Source of the DNA: Candidatus Heimdallarchaeota archaeon
GTDB taxonomy: Archaea; Asgardarchaeota; Heimdallarchaeia; Hodarchaeales; Hodarchaeaceae
Direction: 5' to 3'
DNA length: 64,000 nucleotides
NCBI GenBank assembly: GCA_020353515.1
Contig: CP070695.1
Span: forward strand, 2,358,966-2,422,965
In this document: piece by piece, positions 53,560 to 63,280 of the stretch
Numbering within the stretch: position 1 is the first letter of the stretch
How the letters are laid out: each line of letters begins with the position of its first letter
Position numbers and translations under genes: made by a program
The notes under the pieces: generated by a model
Seen by the model: the letters and a program-made list of their open reading frames with translations, nothing else
What the model was told of the DNA's origin: nothing
Databases searched by the model: none

Positions 53560-53717
53560 ATTTTTTAAACCTTGCTAATATCCAGTTCTCCACTTGATTA
53601 AGCGAACCTGCTAATGTCAAGTGTTATAATTAAAGCGAGGTTAGGCAATTCTAGGCAATTCACTTAGAAGCGATAGTGTTTTCCTTTGTTTTTCAAGCTT
53701 TTAAAAGCTGATTGGGT

Positions 53718-54455
53718 ATGTTTTCAGAAGAGATTTCGGATGAAGCCCGAAAATGGATAATTTGGTTTTTCTTAAAGACTAATTTGGTCATCTTTGGCTT
53801 TTTTTTCTTATTAAATGCCTTCATATACCAATCATTATTAACCCTGATTATAGCTTCTGCATTGTTGCTAATAGGAGGGATATTAGTCTATCGTGATATT
53901 CAATCTGACCCTTATCAGATACTCAGACTACTAAAGATTCAAATTCTGGTATGGTGGAGATTACGAGGTCCTTTTATACAACGAAAACCTTTTTTCTACC
54001 ATTTTCCTGAAGGCAATCAATTACAACAGCAGGATTTAATATGTTCAATTTCCGTTTCGCAAAAAGAACTGTTGGAGGGAGTTAGTAAGATTATATCTAC
54101 AAAAATAGCTCAAATATGCCCTGAGTGTGGTGGAAAACGAAGTGAGTCAATGACTGTTCAGATTGAGTGTTCTCATTGTCAAAATGGGCGAGTAATGCAT
54201 CCGTTAGGGACAATACTCATCCCAGTTCCCTGTAAAAACTGTCTAGGAGTCGGGTGGACTCCTGTTAAGCCATGTTCTGTCTGTCGAGGGAAAGGAAGTG
54301 TTTGGGGAAAACAGAAGATTCGTGTTCAGATTCCACCCAATTCGTCAGCAGGTACAAAACTTCGTATTCCAGCATTAGGAAGAGTTGATCCAAAAACTCT
54401 CCAACAGGGAGATCTATTTCTTAAACTTAGGAAGAAATTATTTAACATAATTTGA
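53718..54455 (+). CDS. Membrane-anchored DnaJ-type zinc-finger protein
   Basis: About 245 residues. The N-terminal 60 residues hold two membrane segments (WIIWFFLKTNLVIFGFFFLL and LLTLIIASALLLIGGILVY). The C-terminal part has four CxxCxGxG-like units (CPECGGKR, CSHCQNGR, CKNCLGVG, CSVCRGKG), the zinc-finger domain of DnaJ/Hsp40, followed by VQIPPNSSAGTKLRIPALG, the DnaJ C-terminal domain start. There is no J domain, so it cannot stimulate DnaK itself. It may be a membrane-tethered chaperone or disulfide protein. ATG 53718 is chosen. Confidence 0.75.
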   Translation: MFSEEISDEARKWIIWFFLKTNLVIFGFFFLLNAFIYQSLLTLIIASALLLIGGILVYRDIQSDPYQILRLLKIQILVWWRLRGPFIQRKPFFYHFPEGNQLQQQDLICSISVSQKELLEGVSKIISTKIAQICPECGGKRSESMTVQIECSHCQNGRVMHPLGTILIPVPCKNCLGVGWTPVKPCSVCRGKGSVWGKQKIRVQIPPNSSAGTKLRIPALGRVDPKTLQQGDLFLKLRKKLFNII

Positions 54456-54480
54456 AGTTGAAGATCAAGGAAGAATTAAG

Positions 54481-55668
54481 ATGAATAACATTAATTTAAA
54501 GCAAACTTTGATTAATGAAGCAAAAGAACTCGGAACTTATATAATTGAAAAGAGACGCCATATTCACATGTTCCCTGAAACCTCATACGAAGAGGAAAAA
54601 ACAGCTACCTTCATTGAAGACGAGTTGCATAAAATAGGATACACGACACAACGAACTGCTAAAACAGGTGTACTAGCAATCCTTAAGGGAACTATGGAAG
54701 GGAAAACAGTTGCTCTTCGTGCTGATATTGATGCTTTGAACATTACAGAAGAGAATGATGTTCCATACAAGAGTAAGAATCCTGGAAAGATGCATGCTTG
54801 TGGACACGATGCTCACGTTGCTATGTTATTGGGAGCCGCTAAAATTTTATTTAAATACAAAGATCACTTACAAGGTACAGTTAAACTCGTTTTTCAACCA
54901 GCTGAAGAAGGAGGAGGAGGAGGAAAGAAAATAGCGGAAGAGGGACATGTTGATGATGTTGATGTGATTTTTGGAATTCATGTATGGCATGAACTACCAA
55001 CAGGAGTAATTGGAACACGAAAGGGAGCAATGATGGCATCTGCAGATGACTTTGCAATCACGATCAAAGGAAAAGGTGGACATGCTGCAGCTCCCCATCA
55101 GTCCATTGATCCCACAGCAGTTCTTGCGGATATTTATAACGCTCTCCAGAAACTAATTAGTAGAGAAATTGATCCATTTGCAAACGTTGTTCTTACTTCT
55201 CCAATGTTTGAAGGTAGTGATGCTTTTAATGTTATACCTCCTCAAGCAATGTTAAAGGGCACATTTAGGACAATGGATCCTGAAGTAAGAGATCATATCA
55301 TTAAACGAATGAAAGAAATAGTAGAAGGGTATACTAAAGCTTGGCGTTGTGAGGGGAACGTTGAGTTAGGCATTGTTGCTGCCTATCCTCCTGTATTAAA
55401 TGATCCTCAAACTGTAGATGAACTAACAGAGATCCTTCAGGAATTAGACACTGTCACAACTATGGAGCCTACTATGGGTGGAGAAGACTTTGCTTTCTAT
55501 CTCGAAAAGACCAAAGGGGCTTTCATGGGACTTGGTATTTATAATGAAGAAAAAGGTATAACTTCTCCACACCATCACCCAAAATTCGATGTTGATGAAT
55601 CAATACTATGGAAAGGAACAGCGATTCACGCCCTTTTAGGTTTTTATTCCTCTCTTATTAGCTTTTAA
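54481..55668 (+). CDS. M20-family amidohydrolase
   Basis: A 395-residue M20 peptidase-fold hydrolase of the IAA-amino-acid/hippurate type. HACGHDAHVAMLLGAA carries metal ligands, VFQPAEEGGGGGKK the next, and GIHVWHELPTGVIG and PTMGGEDFAFYLEKTKG the rest. These enzymes cleave N-acylated amino acids. It follows the DnaJ-like gene by 25 bases and may share its transcript; the substrate is not known. Confidence 0.92.
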   Translation: MNNINLKQTLINEAKELGTYIIEKRRHIHMFPETSYEEEKTATFIEDELHKIGYTTQRTAKTGVLAILKGTMEGKTVALRADIDALNITEENDVPYKSKNPGKMHACGHDAHVAMLLGAAKILFKYKDHLQGTVKLVFQPAEEGGGGGKKIAEEGHVDDVDVIFGIHVWHELPTGVIGTRKGAMMASADDFAITIKGKGGHAAAPHQSIDPTAVLADIYNALQKLISREIDPFANVVLTSPMFEGSDAFNVIPPQAMLKGTFRTMDPEVRDHIIKRMKEIVEGYTKAWRCEGNVELGIVAAYPPVLNDPQTVDELTEILQELDTVTTMEPTMGGEDFAFYLEKTKGAFMGLGIYNEEKGITSPHHHPKFDVDESILWKGTAIHALLGFYSSLISF

Positions 55669-55674
55669 TTTTAC

Positions 55675-56535
55675 TTACTCCTTTTTTCTGGTTTCCATTG
55701 TCCAGAAGAAGAGCCAAGCGAAAGAAATAGAGAGGACAACAATTATTCCAAAAAATGTTAATGCATTATTTACATCAATTCCTGTTGCGATACGCTCGTC
55801 CTCAGTCATGAGAAAGAAGTTAGTAATGAAAAATACTCGAAAATAGGTGGAGAATTCTAATATATCTTCAGTAGCGAATCCTAAAAAGACCGAACTAAAA
55901 ATAAAGAAAGGTATTACAAAAAAAACAAATATTGGAAAACCACTACTCAAGCCACTTAAAGATCTAAATTTCATAACCATTGTATTACCTAAAATTGTAA
56001 CTGCGAGAGGGACAAGGGAGACAATAATCAAAATAAGAAAGGCTAATGTAAATTGATCTGGAGAAATTGGTAGATCCTGCTGCCACATGAAAAAGGCTAA
56101 TACACAAGCAATCCAAGTGAACAAACTTGTTACTATTAATACGATTACAGCTGTAGCCGACTTACCTGCAAATAGTTCAAATCTTTTTGTAGATGATAAC
56201 AGGATTTCAATGGCAGATTCATGAAGAAATAATTCCTGAATCACGACTATCGAAACTAGAATATTGATGATATAAGCAAAAGTAACGAAAATTTGTAGAA
56301 CATGACTTGCAAACCATTCATAACCATTCTTGTGCAAATAGATCTCTAATGAAGCAGTTTGCCCAGCATAACTAACATATAACAATGTTGGGACAAAACA
56401 AAACACTAACAAAAATAATATCCGATTTGATAACAAATATCGTTTAGTTTCGTATTTAAAGACAATAAAACAATTTCGGACAGAAAGCCATATTCCAATG
56501 AAAAAATCATTAAGAAACATCCCAAGTTTACCCAT
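55675..56535 (-). CDS. ABC-2 type exporter permease
   Basis: A 286-residue membrane protein with six hydrophobic segments (for example FLLVFCFVPTLLYVSYAG, IINILVSIVVIQELFL, FGIIVVLSISFAWLFFW). It has the layout of an ABC-2 permease. It starts 3 bases after its ATPase gene on the same strand. The ATPase has a full Walker A and signature. The substrate is unknown; many such exporters move lipids, antibiotics or peptides. Confidence 0.78.
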   Translation of the reverse strand: MGKLGMFLNDFFIGIWLSVRNCFIVFKYETKRYLLSNRILFLLVFCFVPTLLYVSYAGQTASLEIYLHKNGYEWFASHVLQIFVTFAYIINILVSIVVIQELFLHESAIEILLSSTKRFELFAGKSATAVIVLIVTSLFTWIACVLAFFMWQQDLPISPDQFTLAFLILIIVSLVPLAVTILGNTMVMKFRSLSGLSSGFPIFVFFVIPFFIFSSVFLGFATEDILEFSTYFRVFFITNFFLMTEDERIATGIDVNNALTFFGIIVVLSISFAWLFFWTMETRKKE

Positions 56536-56537
56536 GA

Positions 56538-57188
56538 TTAGTCCTCTTTTTCAATTGGAAATCGTATCTCCCGAAAATTGGTAAAATGCTCTTTATTGTG
56601 AGAAGCTGCAATTACGATGTTGTTGTTTTCAGTGTACTCTTGCAAGAATCTTTTCAGTTTTGCCCTCATTTCTTGATCTAGGTTATCATATGGTTCATCA
56701 AGTAGTAAAACATTTGGGTCATTCAATAGTGCTGAACACAGTCCTAAACGTTGGCGCATCCCTTCACTATAGACGCTGACATCAATGTCACGCCACTTAG
56801 TTAATCCAAATTCATCTATTAAATTTAATGCTCGATTCTTAGGATCCTTTAATCCCATTAACTTACTAAGATAAAATAAGAAAGTTAACCCAGAGATTCC
56901 ATGATGGAATTTACATTCTTCGGGCATAAATCCCAGTAAATTTAACAAAGCTCGGCTTCTTCTTCTTGTATTATATCCGTAGATTAGAATATTCCCTTGT
57001 GATGGTGTCAACAAAGAAGCAACCATTCGTAACAGAGTTGATTTTCCTGAACCATTGGGTCCTAAGAGTAATACAGAGTCACCTGCAGAGATTGATAGCG
57101 ATAAATCGTCAATTACTTTAATCCTAAGACTTGCTCTCCAAACTCGAAAAACTTTGCTTACATTTTGAATTTGAATTTCTTCACCCAA
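56538..57188 (-). CDS. ABC transporter ATP-binding protein (exporter 1)
   Basis: A 216-residue ABC ATPase. LLLGPNGSGKSTLLR is Walker A, VYSEGMRQRLGLCSALLNDP the signature (SEGMR rather than SGGQ) and NVLLLDEPYDNLD the Walker B with DEP. Length fits a simple half-ATPase of the ABC-2 type. Its permease follows with only a 2-base gap, so the two make one exporter. Confidence 0.9.
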   Translation of the reverse strand: MGEEIQIQNVSKVFRVWRASLRIKVIDDLSLSISAGDSVLLLGPNGSGKSTLLRMVASLLTPSQGNILIYGYNTRRRSRALLNLLGFMPEECKFHHGISGLTFLFYLSKLMGLKDPKNRALNLIDEFGLTKWRDIDVSVYSEGMRQRLGLCSALLNDPNVLLLDEPYDNLDQEMRAKLKRFLQEYTENNNIVIAASHNKEHFTNFREIRFPIEKED

Positions 57189-57333
57189 CGTTTCTAATCA
57201 TCCTAAACTGTGTAAATAAGGATTGTCTCCAAATAGGAAAAGCTTTTTGGAGTTAGCTAAATGTATAAAATTAACATTAAACAATTATCAAATACTGATA
57301 GAAAGAGTTTTTTCATCAAAGCGAATAACAAAC

Positions 57334-58167
57334 ATGATGAGACTTAATACTAAACTCCTTTCGTTATTGCTAATTATTCTCTTTTTAACAGTATTCTATC
57401 CGCTTAAAGCAACAATCGCAGTACCAAGAACTGACCAACGATTAGTACCGTTCATTGGAATGGTAGTAGATTATAAACTGAAGGTTAGAATTGATGGGAT
57501 AATCCCAGTTACAGCGAATTGGACGGTCACCTGGGAGCAATATAATAAAACCACACCGAGTGTTTTTATCTCAAATTTAACAGTCCAATCTTTATATATT
57601 ACATTATTCACATTAGGGGTTAGGGATCGGGAGTCAGGAATAATTATTGAAAACATCACATCCCGTCAAGTACTGTATGTCAATCTAACGGACACAACAT
57701 TTCTCCAAATGCTATATAGCACATATTTTTCTCCTGACAAACCCAATTACTCTCCATTTTATATCAATACTACTGAGATAACCATTGGTGATCATATCAA
57801 CGTTTATAGCTTTAATATGACTGTTATTACAGCTAACCGTACACGTGTTGCTGATTTTGGATGGCGAGACGTTTGGATCATCCAAGTAATTGCTAAAGAA
57901 ATCAATGTTGAGCATTTCATCCGATTAATTTATGACAATACTACAGGAGTGCTTGTTGGAGGAAGGATAGAAACGCGTTGGTTCCAAGGGAATGAAACAC
58001 TACGTGATTATAAAGTCGAAATAATTTGTCAATATACAAATGCACTGGAAAGACATCTTATAATAATTGAAACGAATAGAATATTAGTTATTCTTGTGAG
58101 CTGTATCCCAATTATCCCCTCTCTTGCCAAAATCTTGCGAATGAAAGAAATCGAAGGTGGATTATAG
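57334..58167 (+). CDS. Secreted membrane-anchored hypothetical protein
   Basis: About 277 residues. It has an N-terminal signal (LLSLLLIILFLTVFYPLKAT), an extracytoplasmic beta-rich domain with several N-glycosylation-like NxT/S sites (NWTVTW, NLTVQSLYI, NITSRQ, NMTVITANRT), and one C-terminal membrane segment (IIIETNRILVILVSCIPIIP). The frame opens at TTG 57223, but ATG 57334 begins exactly at the signal peptide and is preferred. Function is unknown. It may be linked to the ABC exporter genes that surround it. Confidence 0.6.
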   Translation: MMRLNTKLLSLLLIILFLTVFYPLKATIAVPRTDQRLVPFIGMVVDYKLKVRIDGIIPVTANWTVTWEQYNKTTPSVFISNLTVQSLYITLFTLGVRDRESGIIIENITSRQVLYVNLTDTTFLQMLYSTYFSPDKPNYSPFYINTTEITIGDHINVYSFNMTVITANRTRVADFGWRDVWIIQVIAKEINVEHFIRLIYDNTTGVLVGGRIETRWFQGNETLRDYKVEIICQYTNALERHLIIIETNRILVILVSCIPIIPSLAKILRMKEIEGGL

Positions 58168-58184
58168 TTTCTAAGTTATTTTTC

Positions 58185-58436
58185 TTAAGAACTCGCATTC
58201 AAGGAAATGACGGGAGGATTAGAAAAAAATGTATGATTTATTGAGTCTTTGAAACTATCAATTGTGAAATTATTACCAGCTTCATCATGAATAGTAAACT
58301 GAGCTTCAGAAACAAGTACTTCTAATACATCATAAGCCATCGTAGGGTAAAAGGAATTACCTGTAAAAGCACCTAGTGGAATAATCCGATGCTCGTTCTC
58401 TGATGTTTTTCTTTCTAAGTAATAGTAAGAAGGCAT
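58185..58436 (-). CDS. Hypothetical small protein
   Basis: An 83-residue soluble open frame (MPSYYYLERKTSENEHRII ... PVISLNASS) of unknown role. It is acidic to neutral, with no motif. It converges with the preceding gene (18-base gap). Coding potential is only moderate. Confidence 0.4.
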   Translation of the reverse strand: MPSYYYLERKTSENEHRIIPLGAFTGNSFYPTMAYDVLEVLVSEAQFTIHDEAGNNFTIDSFKDSINHTFFSNPPVISLNASS

Positions 58437-58556
58437 TTTCTATTATCTTCCTTTTGATAAGCTGACATTAATTTCTCTTCAATTTATTAAAGAAAACATC
58501 AGATATTATCTCGAGAATATCAAACGCTAAGTCTGGTTCACATTCTAATTTTTAAG

Positions 58557-58566
58557 AAAAAAAAAA
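58557..58566 (-). terminator. Oligo-T terminator after FtsX-like permease
   Basis: Ten T residues on the minus strand lie 12 bases after the permease stop. Confidence 0.5.
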
Positions 58567-58578
58567 GGAGAAGTTATG

Positions 58579-60987
58579 TTAATATACCATACGACTATAA
58601 AGCATGTCGGGAAGGGAACTACGCCAAGTTCTCCAAGCAATGAGGCTAGTTGATAACAGTACACAAAGACCAATAATAACAAATAGGAAGACCCACAATT
58701 CTATTGGAACAACTGCTGGAAGATATAAATCAGGGAGAATAAATTCATAAGTTGGCTTTAACAAAACAATACTAAGAGGAACTCCAATGAAAAATCCAAT
58801 AATGCCATAAATTAGGTTCTCAATGAAAATCAGTTTTAATATAGTTCTCCGTTCTGACCCCATTGCTCGTAAAGCGAGAAATTCCATTTCACGTTCCATC
58901 ATAGCAAGAGACATGCTCGAAAATGTAAATAGAACGAGCGTAGCTAGACCTAGTAGGGCCACAAGCATTAAGATTTGCAAAAAAATACTTAGTAATTCCA
59001 TGATTGTTTGTTTGGCCTCATTACTATCAATGTACGCATAAGAACCGAATCTCTCTTGAATGAGCTTTTTTACCTCAGTTTTACTCGCTTTCGATATTGA
59101 TTCTTCAAAATCAAATACGAAAGCTGTCACATTTTCCATGAGCCCAATTTGTTGAACATCCGTAAAATGGTTTTGAATTCCTTCAATAGTCCAAAGTATA
59201 GTATTTTCTGCTATTTCACCAGTTACTCCGGCTATTTCTACACTAATATTAGATCGTAGATCAAAACTTAAGGAAATCTCATCTCCTGACTTTTTCTCTA
59301 ATTCTGTTGCTAAATTATTTCCTAAAAGGATTTTATCCTTATTGATTACTTTTGTACCCGATATAACATTATAGTCTCTTAACGAAGAATTTTGATGAAA
59401 AGCTTGCAAAGGAATCCGTCGATTCCCAATCCAAACAGATGTATATACAAAACCTTCTACATCAGAGATCTCCGGAATATTCTGTTGAACCCATTTTTTA
59501 ATATCCTTTTCAGCTTCTGGTTTTACTAAGAGTACTTTAACATCATATTTTTCATAGAAAGTATAATTTTGATCCAATGCATATACATAATCGTAGAATA
59601 AGCTTGAAGAGACAACCAAAATTACCATGGAAGCTGCGACCACAATCGCGGTCGAAAAAGACCGTCGCTTATTCATAAAAACGGATCTAAGTGGTATTTT
59701 GGAGACCAATCTCCTAAAAATTCTAAATTTAAGAAAAATTCGTTCCAGTAATGGTTCTCTACCAAGTTCACTCGTAGAATATGGAGCTCGCAACGCTTCA
59801 TGAGGAGTTAATTGTAGTATCGGAAGAGTAGCTAATATAGAAAAAATTAGGACTAATATTAATGCTAAAAGAGTTATTCCAATCCAATTGATGGGATTAG
59901 AAGAAATTACAATTACTGTTAATCCGAAGACATTAATTCCAATATTTACCAACAAAAATGTGGTTAATGCTGCTCCAATCCACCCAAGAATTATCCCAAT
60001 TAAACCTAAGATCAAACCAAATCCTGTGTAATGATTTAGGATTGTCTGATTTTTTGCACCTAATGCTCCATATAATCCAATATGGCTACGTTGTGCCATT
60101 ATTAGCTTACTTAAGGAATTATATATTGCAAGTGACCCCACGATTAGAGCAAAAAGTCCAAAAACGAATCCAATCTTCTCCATTGCATCAGTTCGCAGCT
60201 CTAACCAACCACGTTCCATTGATTCGTCCCAATAAATCACATTTTGAATTTTATTTTCGCCTAAAACAGGAGAAAGGGCTTGATCCGCCTTTTGGTTTGC
60301 ATGGTTTGACCTTTCTTGAGTTTTAACTAAGATTTCATTAATTCCAGTTAAATTAAACTTCTCATGTAGCATTTCAAGAGGCATATAGATAATACATAAA
60401 TCTCCCAACGTTATAACATTCGTCTGTTCATCTACAACAAAAATATACTCACTATCAGCAACAAATCCTGCTATTGACACATTTACCATTGAATTTCTAA
60501 AAAGAATTGAAAGATCGTCATTTAATTTTGCTCGAGCACCTAGAGGGAGAATGTTCCCAAAATGCTGTTCTACCAACACTTGATCATTAGATAGTTTATC
60601 ACTCCCAGTCCGAAGCTTTAACTTATTGATCTCAGTTTTTTTAAAATCTACGCCAATCAAATAGGCTTTATGGATCTTATTGTTGTGAATTACAGTAGAA
60701 TATTCAAAAATTCGTCCTTCCAATTCAGTTATCCCTGCTGTCTCCCTTTCAGACTCACTGAGAAGTGAAGATATTTCGTTTTCAGGCACATATTCCGTTA
60801 GTCGAATTCTTAAATCAGCATTGTTGAATTGACGATTAGTTTCTGCTACTGATTCCATAGCAGAGTCTTTTAAGTTAATTAAACCTAGTCCTAATGTAAG
60901 GGCAAGAAAAACTGCTAAGATAATCATACTAGAGCGGAATTTATTGAATCTAATCTCCCGAAAAATCTTCTTAGTAAGAATTTTCAA
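58579..60987 (-). CDS. FtsX/MacB-type ABC permease
   Basis: A large 802-residue permease. It has an N-terminal membrane helix (SSMIILAVFLALTLGLGLIN), an extracytoplasmic domain, then three membrane segments of the FtsX type near residues 280-400 (IGFVFGLFALIVGSLAIYN) and, after a second membrane helix and extracytoplasmic domain, three more at the C-terminus (VALLGLATLVLFTFSSMSL). This is the double FtsX domain layout of lipoprotein/antimicrobial exporters. The ATPase gene lies 18 bases upstream. Function in export of membrane-derived substrates is likely. Confidence 0.86.
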   Translation of the reverse strand: MKILTKKIFREIRFNKFRSSMIILAVFLALTLGLGLINLKDSAMESVAETNRQFNNADLRIRLTEYVPENEISSLLSESERETAGITELEGRIFEYSTVIHNNKIHKAYLIGVDFKKTEINKLKLRTGSDKLSNDQVLVEQHFGNILPLGARAKLNDDLSILFRNSMVNVSIAGFVADSEYIFVVDEQTNVITLGDLCIIYMPLEMLHEKFNLTGINEILVKTQERSNHANQKADQALSPVLGENKIQNVIYWDESMERGWLELRTDAMEKIGFVFGLFALIVGSLAIYNSLSKLIMAQRSHIGLYGALGAKNQTILNHYTGFGLILGLIGIILGWIGAALTTFLLVNIGINVFGLTVIVISSNPINWIGITLLALILVLIFSILATLPILQLTPHEALRAPYSTSELGREPLLERIFLKFRIFRRLVSKIPLRSVFMNKRRSFSTAIVVAASMVILVVSSSLFYDYVYALDQNYTFYEKYDVKVLLVKPEAEKDIKKWVQQNIPEISDVEGFVYTSVWIGNRRIPLQAFHQNSSLRDYNVISGTKVINKDKILLGNNLATELEKKSGDEISLSFDLRSNISVEIAGVTGEIAENTILWTIEGIQNHFTDVQQIGLMENVTAFVFDFEESISKASKTEVKKLIQERFGSYAYIDSNEAKQTIMELLSIFLQILMLVALLGLATLVLFTFSSMSLAMMEREMEFLALRAMGSERRTILKLIFIENLIYGIIGFFIGVPLSIVLLKPTYEFILPDLYLPAVVPIELWVFLFVIIGLCVLLSTSLIAWRTWRSSLPDMLYSRMVY

Positions 60988-61005
60988 TTGTTTCTCACCT
61001 CTACT

Positions 61006-61710
61006 TTAATTTACAGATGAATGATCTTCGACGGATTCAATTTGTCCATCTTGAAGATGAAATACCCGTTTCGCTTTTTTGGTGATACTTATATCATGAG
61101 AAACAACAATATAAGTCCCCCCGAACTCTTCATTAAGGTTCTTCATAAGATCAGCAATTTTCTGTCCTGTATTATAATCCAAATTCCCAGTTGGTTCGTC
61201 AGCAACAATAATTTCTGGATTTTTCACAAGTGCACGTGCGATGGCCACTCGCTGTTGTTCTCCCCCTGATAGTTGGCTGGGAAAACGCTTAGTTTTATCT
61301 CCAAGACCAACAGCAGTTAGCATCTCAAATGCTCGTTTTTTGATATTTTTTCGATCCCCCTTAAACTCAAGTGCCAAAGCAACATTCTCCCATGCTCGAA
61401 GAGAAGGAATGAGATTGAAGAATTGAAAAATCCAACCAACGCTATTTCTACGATATTCACCTAGCTGTCCAGCCCGCCATTGGGTAATTTCTTCTCCCTT
61501 GATCTTTATACTCCCCTTAGTCGGGGAATCAATCCCCCCGATCTGATTAAGCAATGTAGTTTTACCGGATCCAGATGGTCCAAGCACGACAACAAATTCC
61601 CCTTCATACACTTCCATAGAAATACCACGTAAAGCATAGACAATATGGTCACCTAGTGTGAATTCACGATGCAGATTCTTAACAATAACCATAGGTTCTT
61701 TCGTTGCCAT
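61006..61710 (-). CDS. ABC transporter ATP-binding protein (exporter 2)
   Basis: A 234-residue LolD/MacB-type ATPase. [18 protein letters not shown] is Walker [20 protein letters not shown] the signature, [13 protein letters not shown] the Walker B and VVSHD the H-loop. It is the partner of the FtsX-type permease 18 bases downstream. Together they form a mechanotransmission exporter for lipids, lipoproteins or peptides. Confidence 0.93.
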   Translation of the reverse strand: MATKEPMVIVKNLHREFTLGDHIVYALRGISMEVYEGEFVVVLGPSGSGKTTLLNQIGGIDSPTKGSIKIKGEEITQWRAGQLGEYRRNSVGWIFQFFNLIPSLRAWENVALALEFKGDRKNIKKRAFEMLTAVGLGDKTKRFPSQLSGGEQQRVAIARALVKNPEIIVADEPTGNLDYNTGQKIADLMKNLNEEFGGTYIVVSHDISITKKAKRVFHLQDGQIESVEDHSSVN

Positions 61711-61844
61711 TTTAAAATCTCTATTTTTCTTTTTTTTACATATTAGCTGATTTTTTTTTTCTATGATAATATTAAACTTTCAATCCAAATAGATTGTGCT
61801 GTATATATCAGGGACTTTATAAGGGATCGATAGAAGAAAGCCAC

Positions 61845-62498
61845 ATGCGAAAAGTAACCATCCATTTAAGTCCTAAATTTTTATTTGAGTTCATTCCTAA
61901 TGAATTCTTTAAGACTTGTGAGCGCGTAGAAGGAAAAGCAATACTAAAATATGATTTAGGGAAGGGGGTTAAAATAGTCGTTAGTGAAATTCACATGAAA
62001 CCTGGGTTCATGATTAAAGATATGAAAATCCCTCCTGCATTAACTTTACTTGATGTATTAGAAAAAAAAAGAAACAAATATGTATGCTTAGTCAAAGTTG
62101 AATATTCAGATGAAAAGCTTGAATTTATCAAGTTGTTTGATCTTAAGAATATCATTTTTGACCTCCCTGCATCTCTATCTGAGGATAAGTTATCATTTTC
62201 ATTTATTGGCGATACGGAAACAATAAAGGAATTATTGAAACTCATTGAGTCATTAGGGCCTATTACAATAGATTCTGTTCAGAAATATCCCTTATCTGAA
62301 CTGAATATTTTCTCACCTTTAACTGAACGACAACAAGAAATTATTACTCTAGCTAAACAGACTGGATATTATGAAATCCCAAGAAAAATTAGTACTGAAG
62401 AGTTATCAAATAAATTAGGTATATCAAAATCAACCCTAACAGAACATCTGAGAAAGGCTGAAAATAGAATAGTTTCATCTCTTTTCAAGGGAATCTAG
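61845..62498 (+). CDS. HTH-10 (bacterio-opsin activator-like) regulator
   Basis: About 217 residues. The C-terminal part LTERQQEIITLAKQTGYYEI, then LSNKLGISKSTLTEHLRKAE, is the HTH_10 DNA-binding domain of bacterio-opsin activator (Bat) regulators, found almost only in archaea. The N-terminal 150 residues form a beta-rich sensing domain (KVTIHLSPKFLFEFIP ... FDLPASLSEDKLSFSFIG). ATG 61845 (MRKV) is preferred over the earlier ATG-like start because it begins the family's N-terminus. It diverges from the exporter 2 genes and may regulate them. Confidence 0.82.
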   Translation: MRKVTIHLSPKFLFEFIPNEFFKTCERVEGKAILKYDLGKGVKIVVSEIHMKPGFMIKDMKIPPALTLLDVLEKKRNKYVCLVKVEYSDEKLEFIKLFDLKNIIFDLPASLSEDKLSFSFIGDTETIKELLKLIESLGPITIDSVQKYPLSELNIFSPLTERQQEIITLAKQTGYYEIPRKISTEELSNKLGISKSTLTEHLRKAENRIVSSLFKGI

Positions 62499-62541
62499 AT
62501 GACCAATGACTTAGAGAAAGGGATTAAAGAATATCTCTCAT

Positions 62542-62790
62542 CTAGTAAAAATAAAATACAGGCCAATAAACAATAGAGGGCAACCACGACGAACCCCTAT
62601 AACCATGAGCACGAAATTTTGCATCTATCTTAGGATCCAGTTTTGCTTTGACCTCTTTTAAGATGACCCCCATTCCATCAACCTGAAAGAATTCATTTAC
62701 CTTTTCTATAAGTGAACAAGAGTTGAGATCTGACTTCAATGACGTTGGAATATCAGACTCACATGTTTTTAAATGAAGTTTTGGTTGCAT
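62542..62790 (-). CDS. Possible small protein
   Basis: An 82-residue frame (MQPKLHLKTCES ... VEEV-like helix ... GSSWLPSIVYWPVFYFY). No domain is recognised, and the end is aromatic and unusual. The gap between the HTH regulator and the histone gene (62499-62949) otherwise holds nothing recognisable. Coding status is uncertain. Confidence 0.3.
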   Translation of the reverse strand: MQPKLHLKTCESDIPTSLKSDLNSCSLIEKVNEFFQVDGMGVILKEVKAKLDPKIDAKFRAHGYRGSSWLPSIVYWPVFYFY

Positions 62791-62949
62791 GGACTTTTGT
62801 CCCGTAAGAATAGATATTCATTAATTGTTGATCAAACAAAATTTCAGTAATCAGTAGATAGAGTGCTTTGTAACAATTCTTCCTTGAATTTACTCCATTC
62901 TTAAGTTAATGAAGCTGAAAATAGTACTTAGGAAGAAAATTCGATAGAT

Positions 62950-63192
62950 TTAACCAACTTTTGTCTCAGCAAGTCGAATGTCATCAGCTTTAATGGTTTT
63001 ACGACCTGAATGACCCGCAATCTCTACCGCGTACTTAGCGATTTCCATACCTCGGTTAGCGATAACCTCATTCAGACTAGCGATAGCATCAGCTGAAACC
63101 CGAAATGCTCCCGCATCTCTAATGAGTTTTTCGACACGCGCACCTGCAAAGCCAGTTTTCCCTTCTGATTTGGCTGCTTTCTTTTTTGGCAT
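62950..63192 (-). CDS. Archaeal histone
   Basis: An 80-residue histone-fold protein with a lysine-rich N-terminus (PKKKAAKSEGKTG). VEKLIRDAGAFRVSADAIAS, LNEVIANRGMEIAKYAVEIA and GHSGRKTIKADDIRLAETKV give the three helices and the KTIKADD loop of archaeal HMf-type histones. The N-terminal tail of about 16 residues is longer than in HMf. It wraps DNA as dimers or polymers. A TATA box lies about 65 bases upstream. Confidence 0.95.
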   Translation of the reverse strand: MPKKKAAKSEGKTGFAGARVEKLIRDAGAFRVSADAIASLNEVIANRGMEIAKYAVEIAGHSGRKTIKADDIRLAETKVG

Positions 63193-63256
63193 TTTTTTCC
63201 CTTCAATTCTTCAAATAGAGTCAATTAATCACGTTCATAAAAATAATCCAGCGTTC

Positions 63257-63264
63257 TTTATAAA
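63257..63264 (-). promoter_or_regulatory. TATA box ahead of histone gene
   Basis: TTTATAAA on the minus strand about 65 bases upstream of the histone ATG; the distance leaves a leader near 35 nt. It lies just past the stop of the upstream Eis-like gene. Confidence 0.5.
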
Positions 63265-63280
63265 TTTAACCTCTTGTATC

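Noticed and set aside
53640..53665. Short direct repeat TAGGCAATTC in two copies
   Set aside because: Only two copies of about ten bases in a non-coding gap; too short for a mobile-element or CRISPR signal.
59958..60326. 122-residue plus-strand open frame
   Set aside because: It is antisense inside the FtsX-type permease gene, whose membrane and domain structure clearly marks the real frame.
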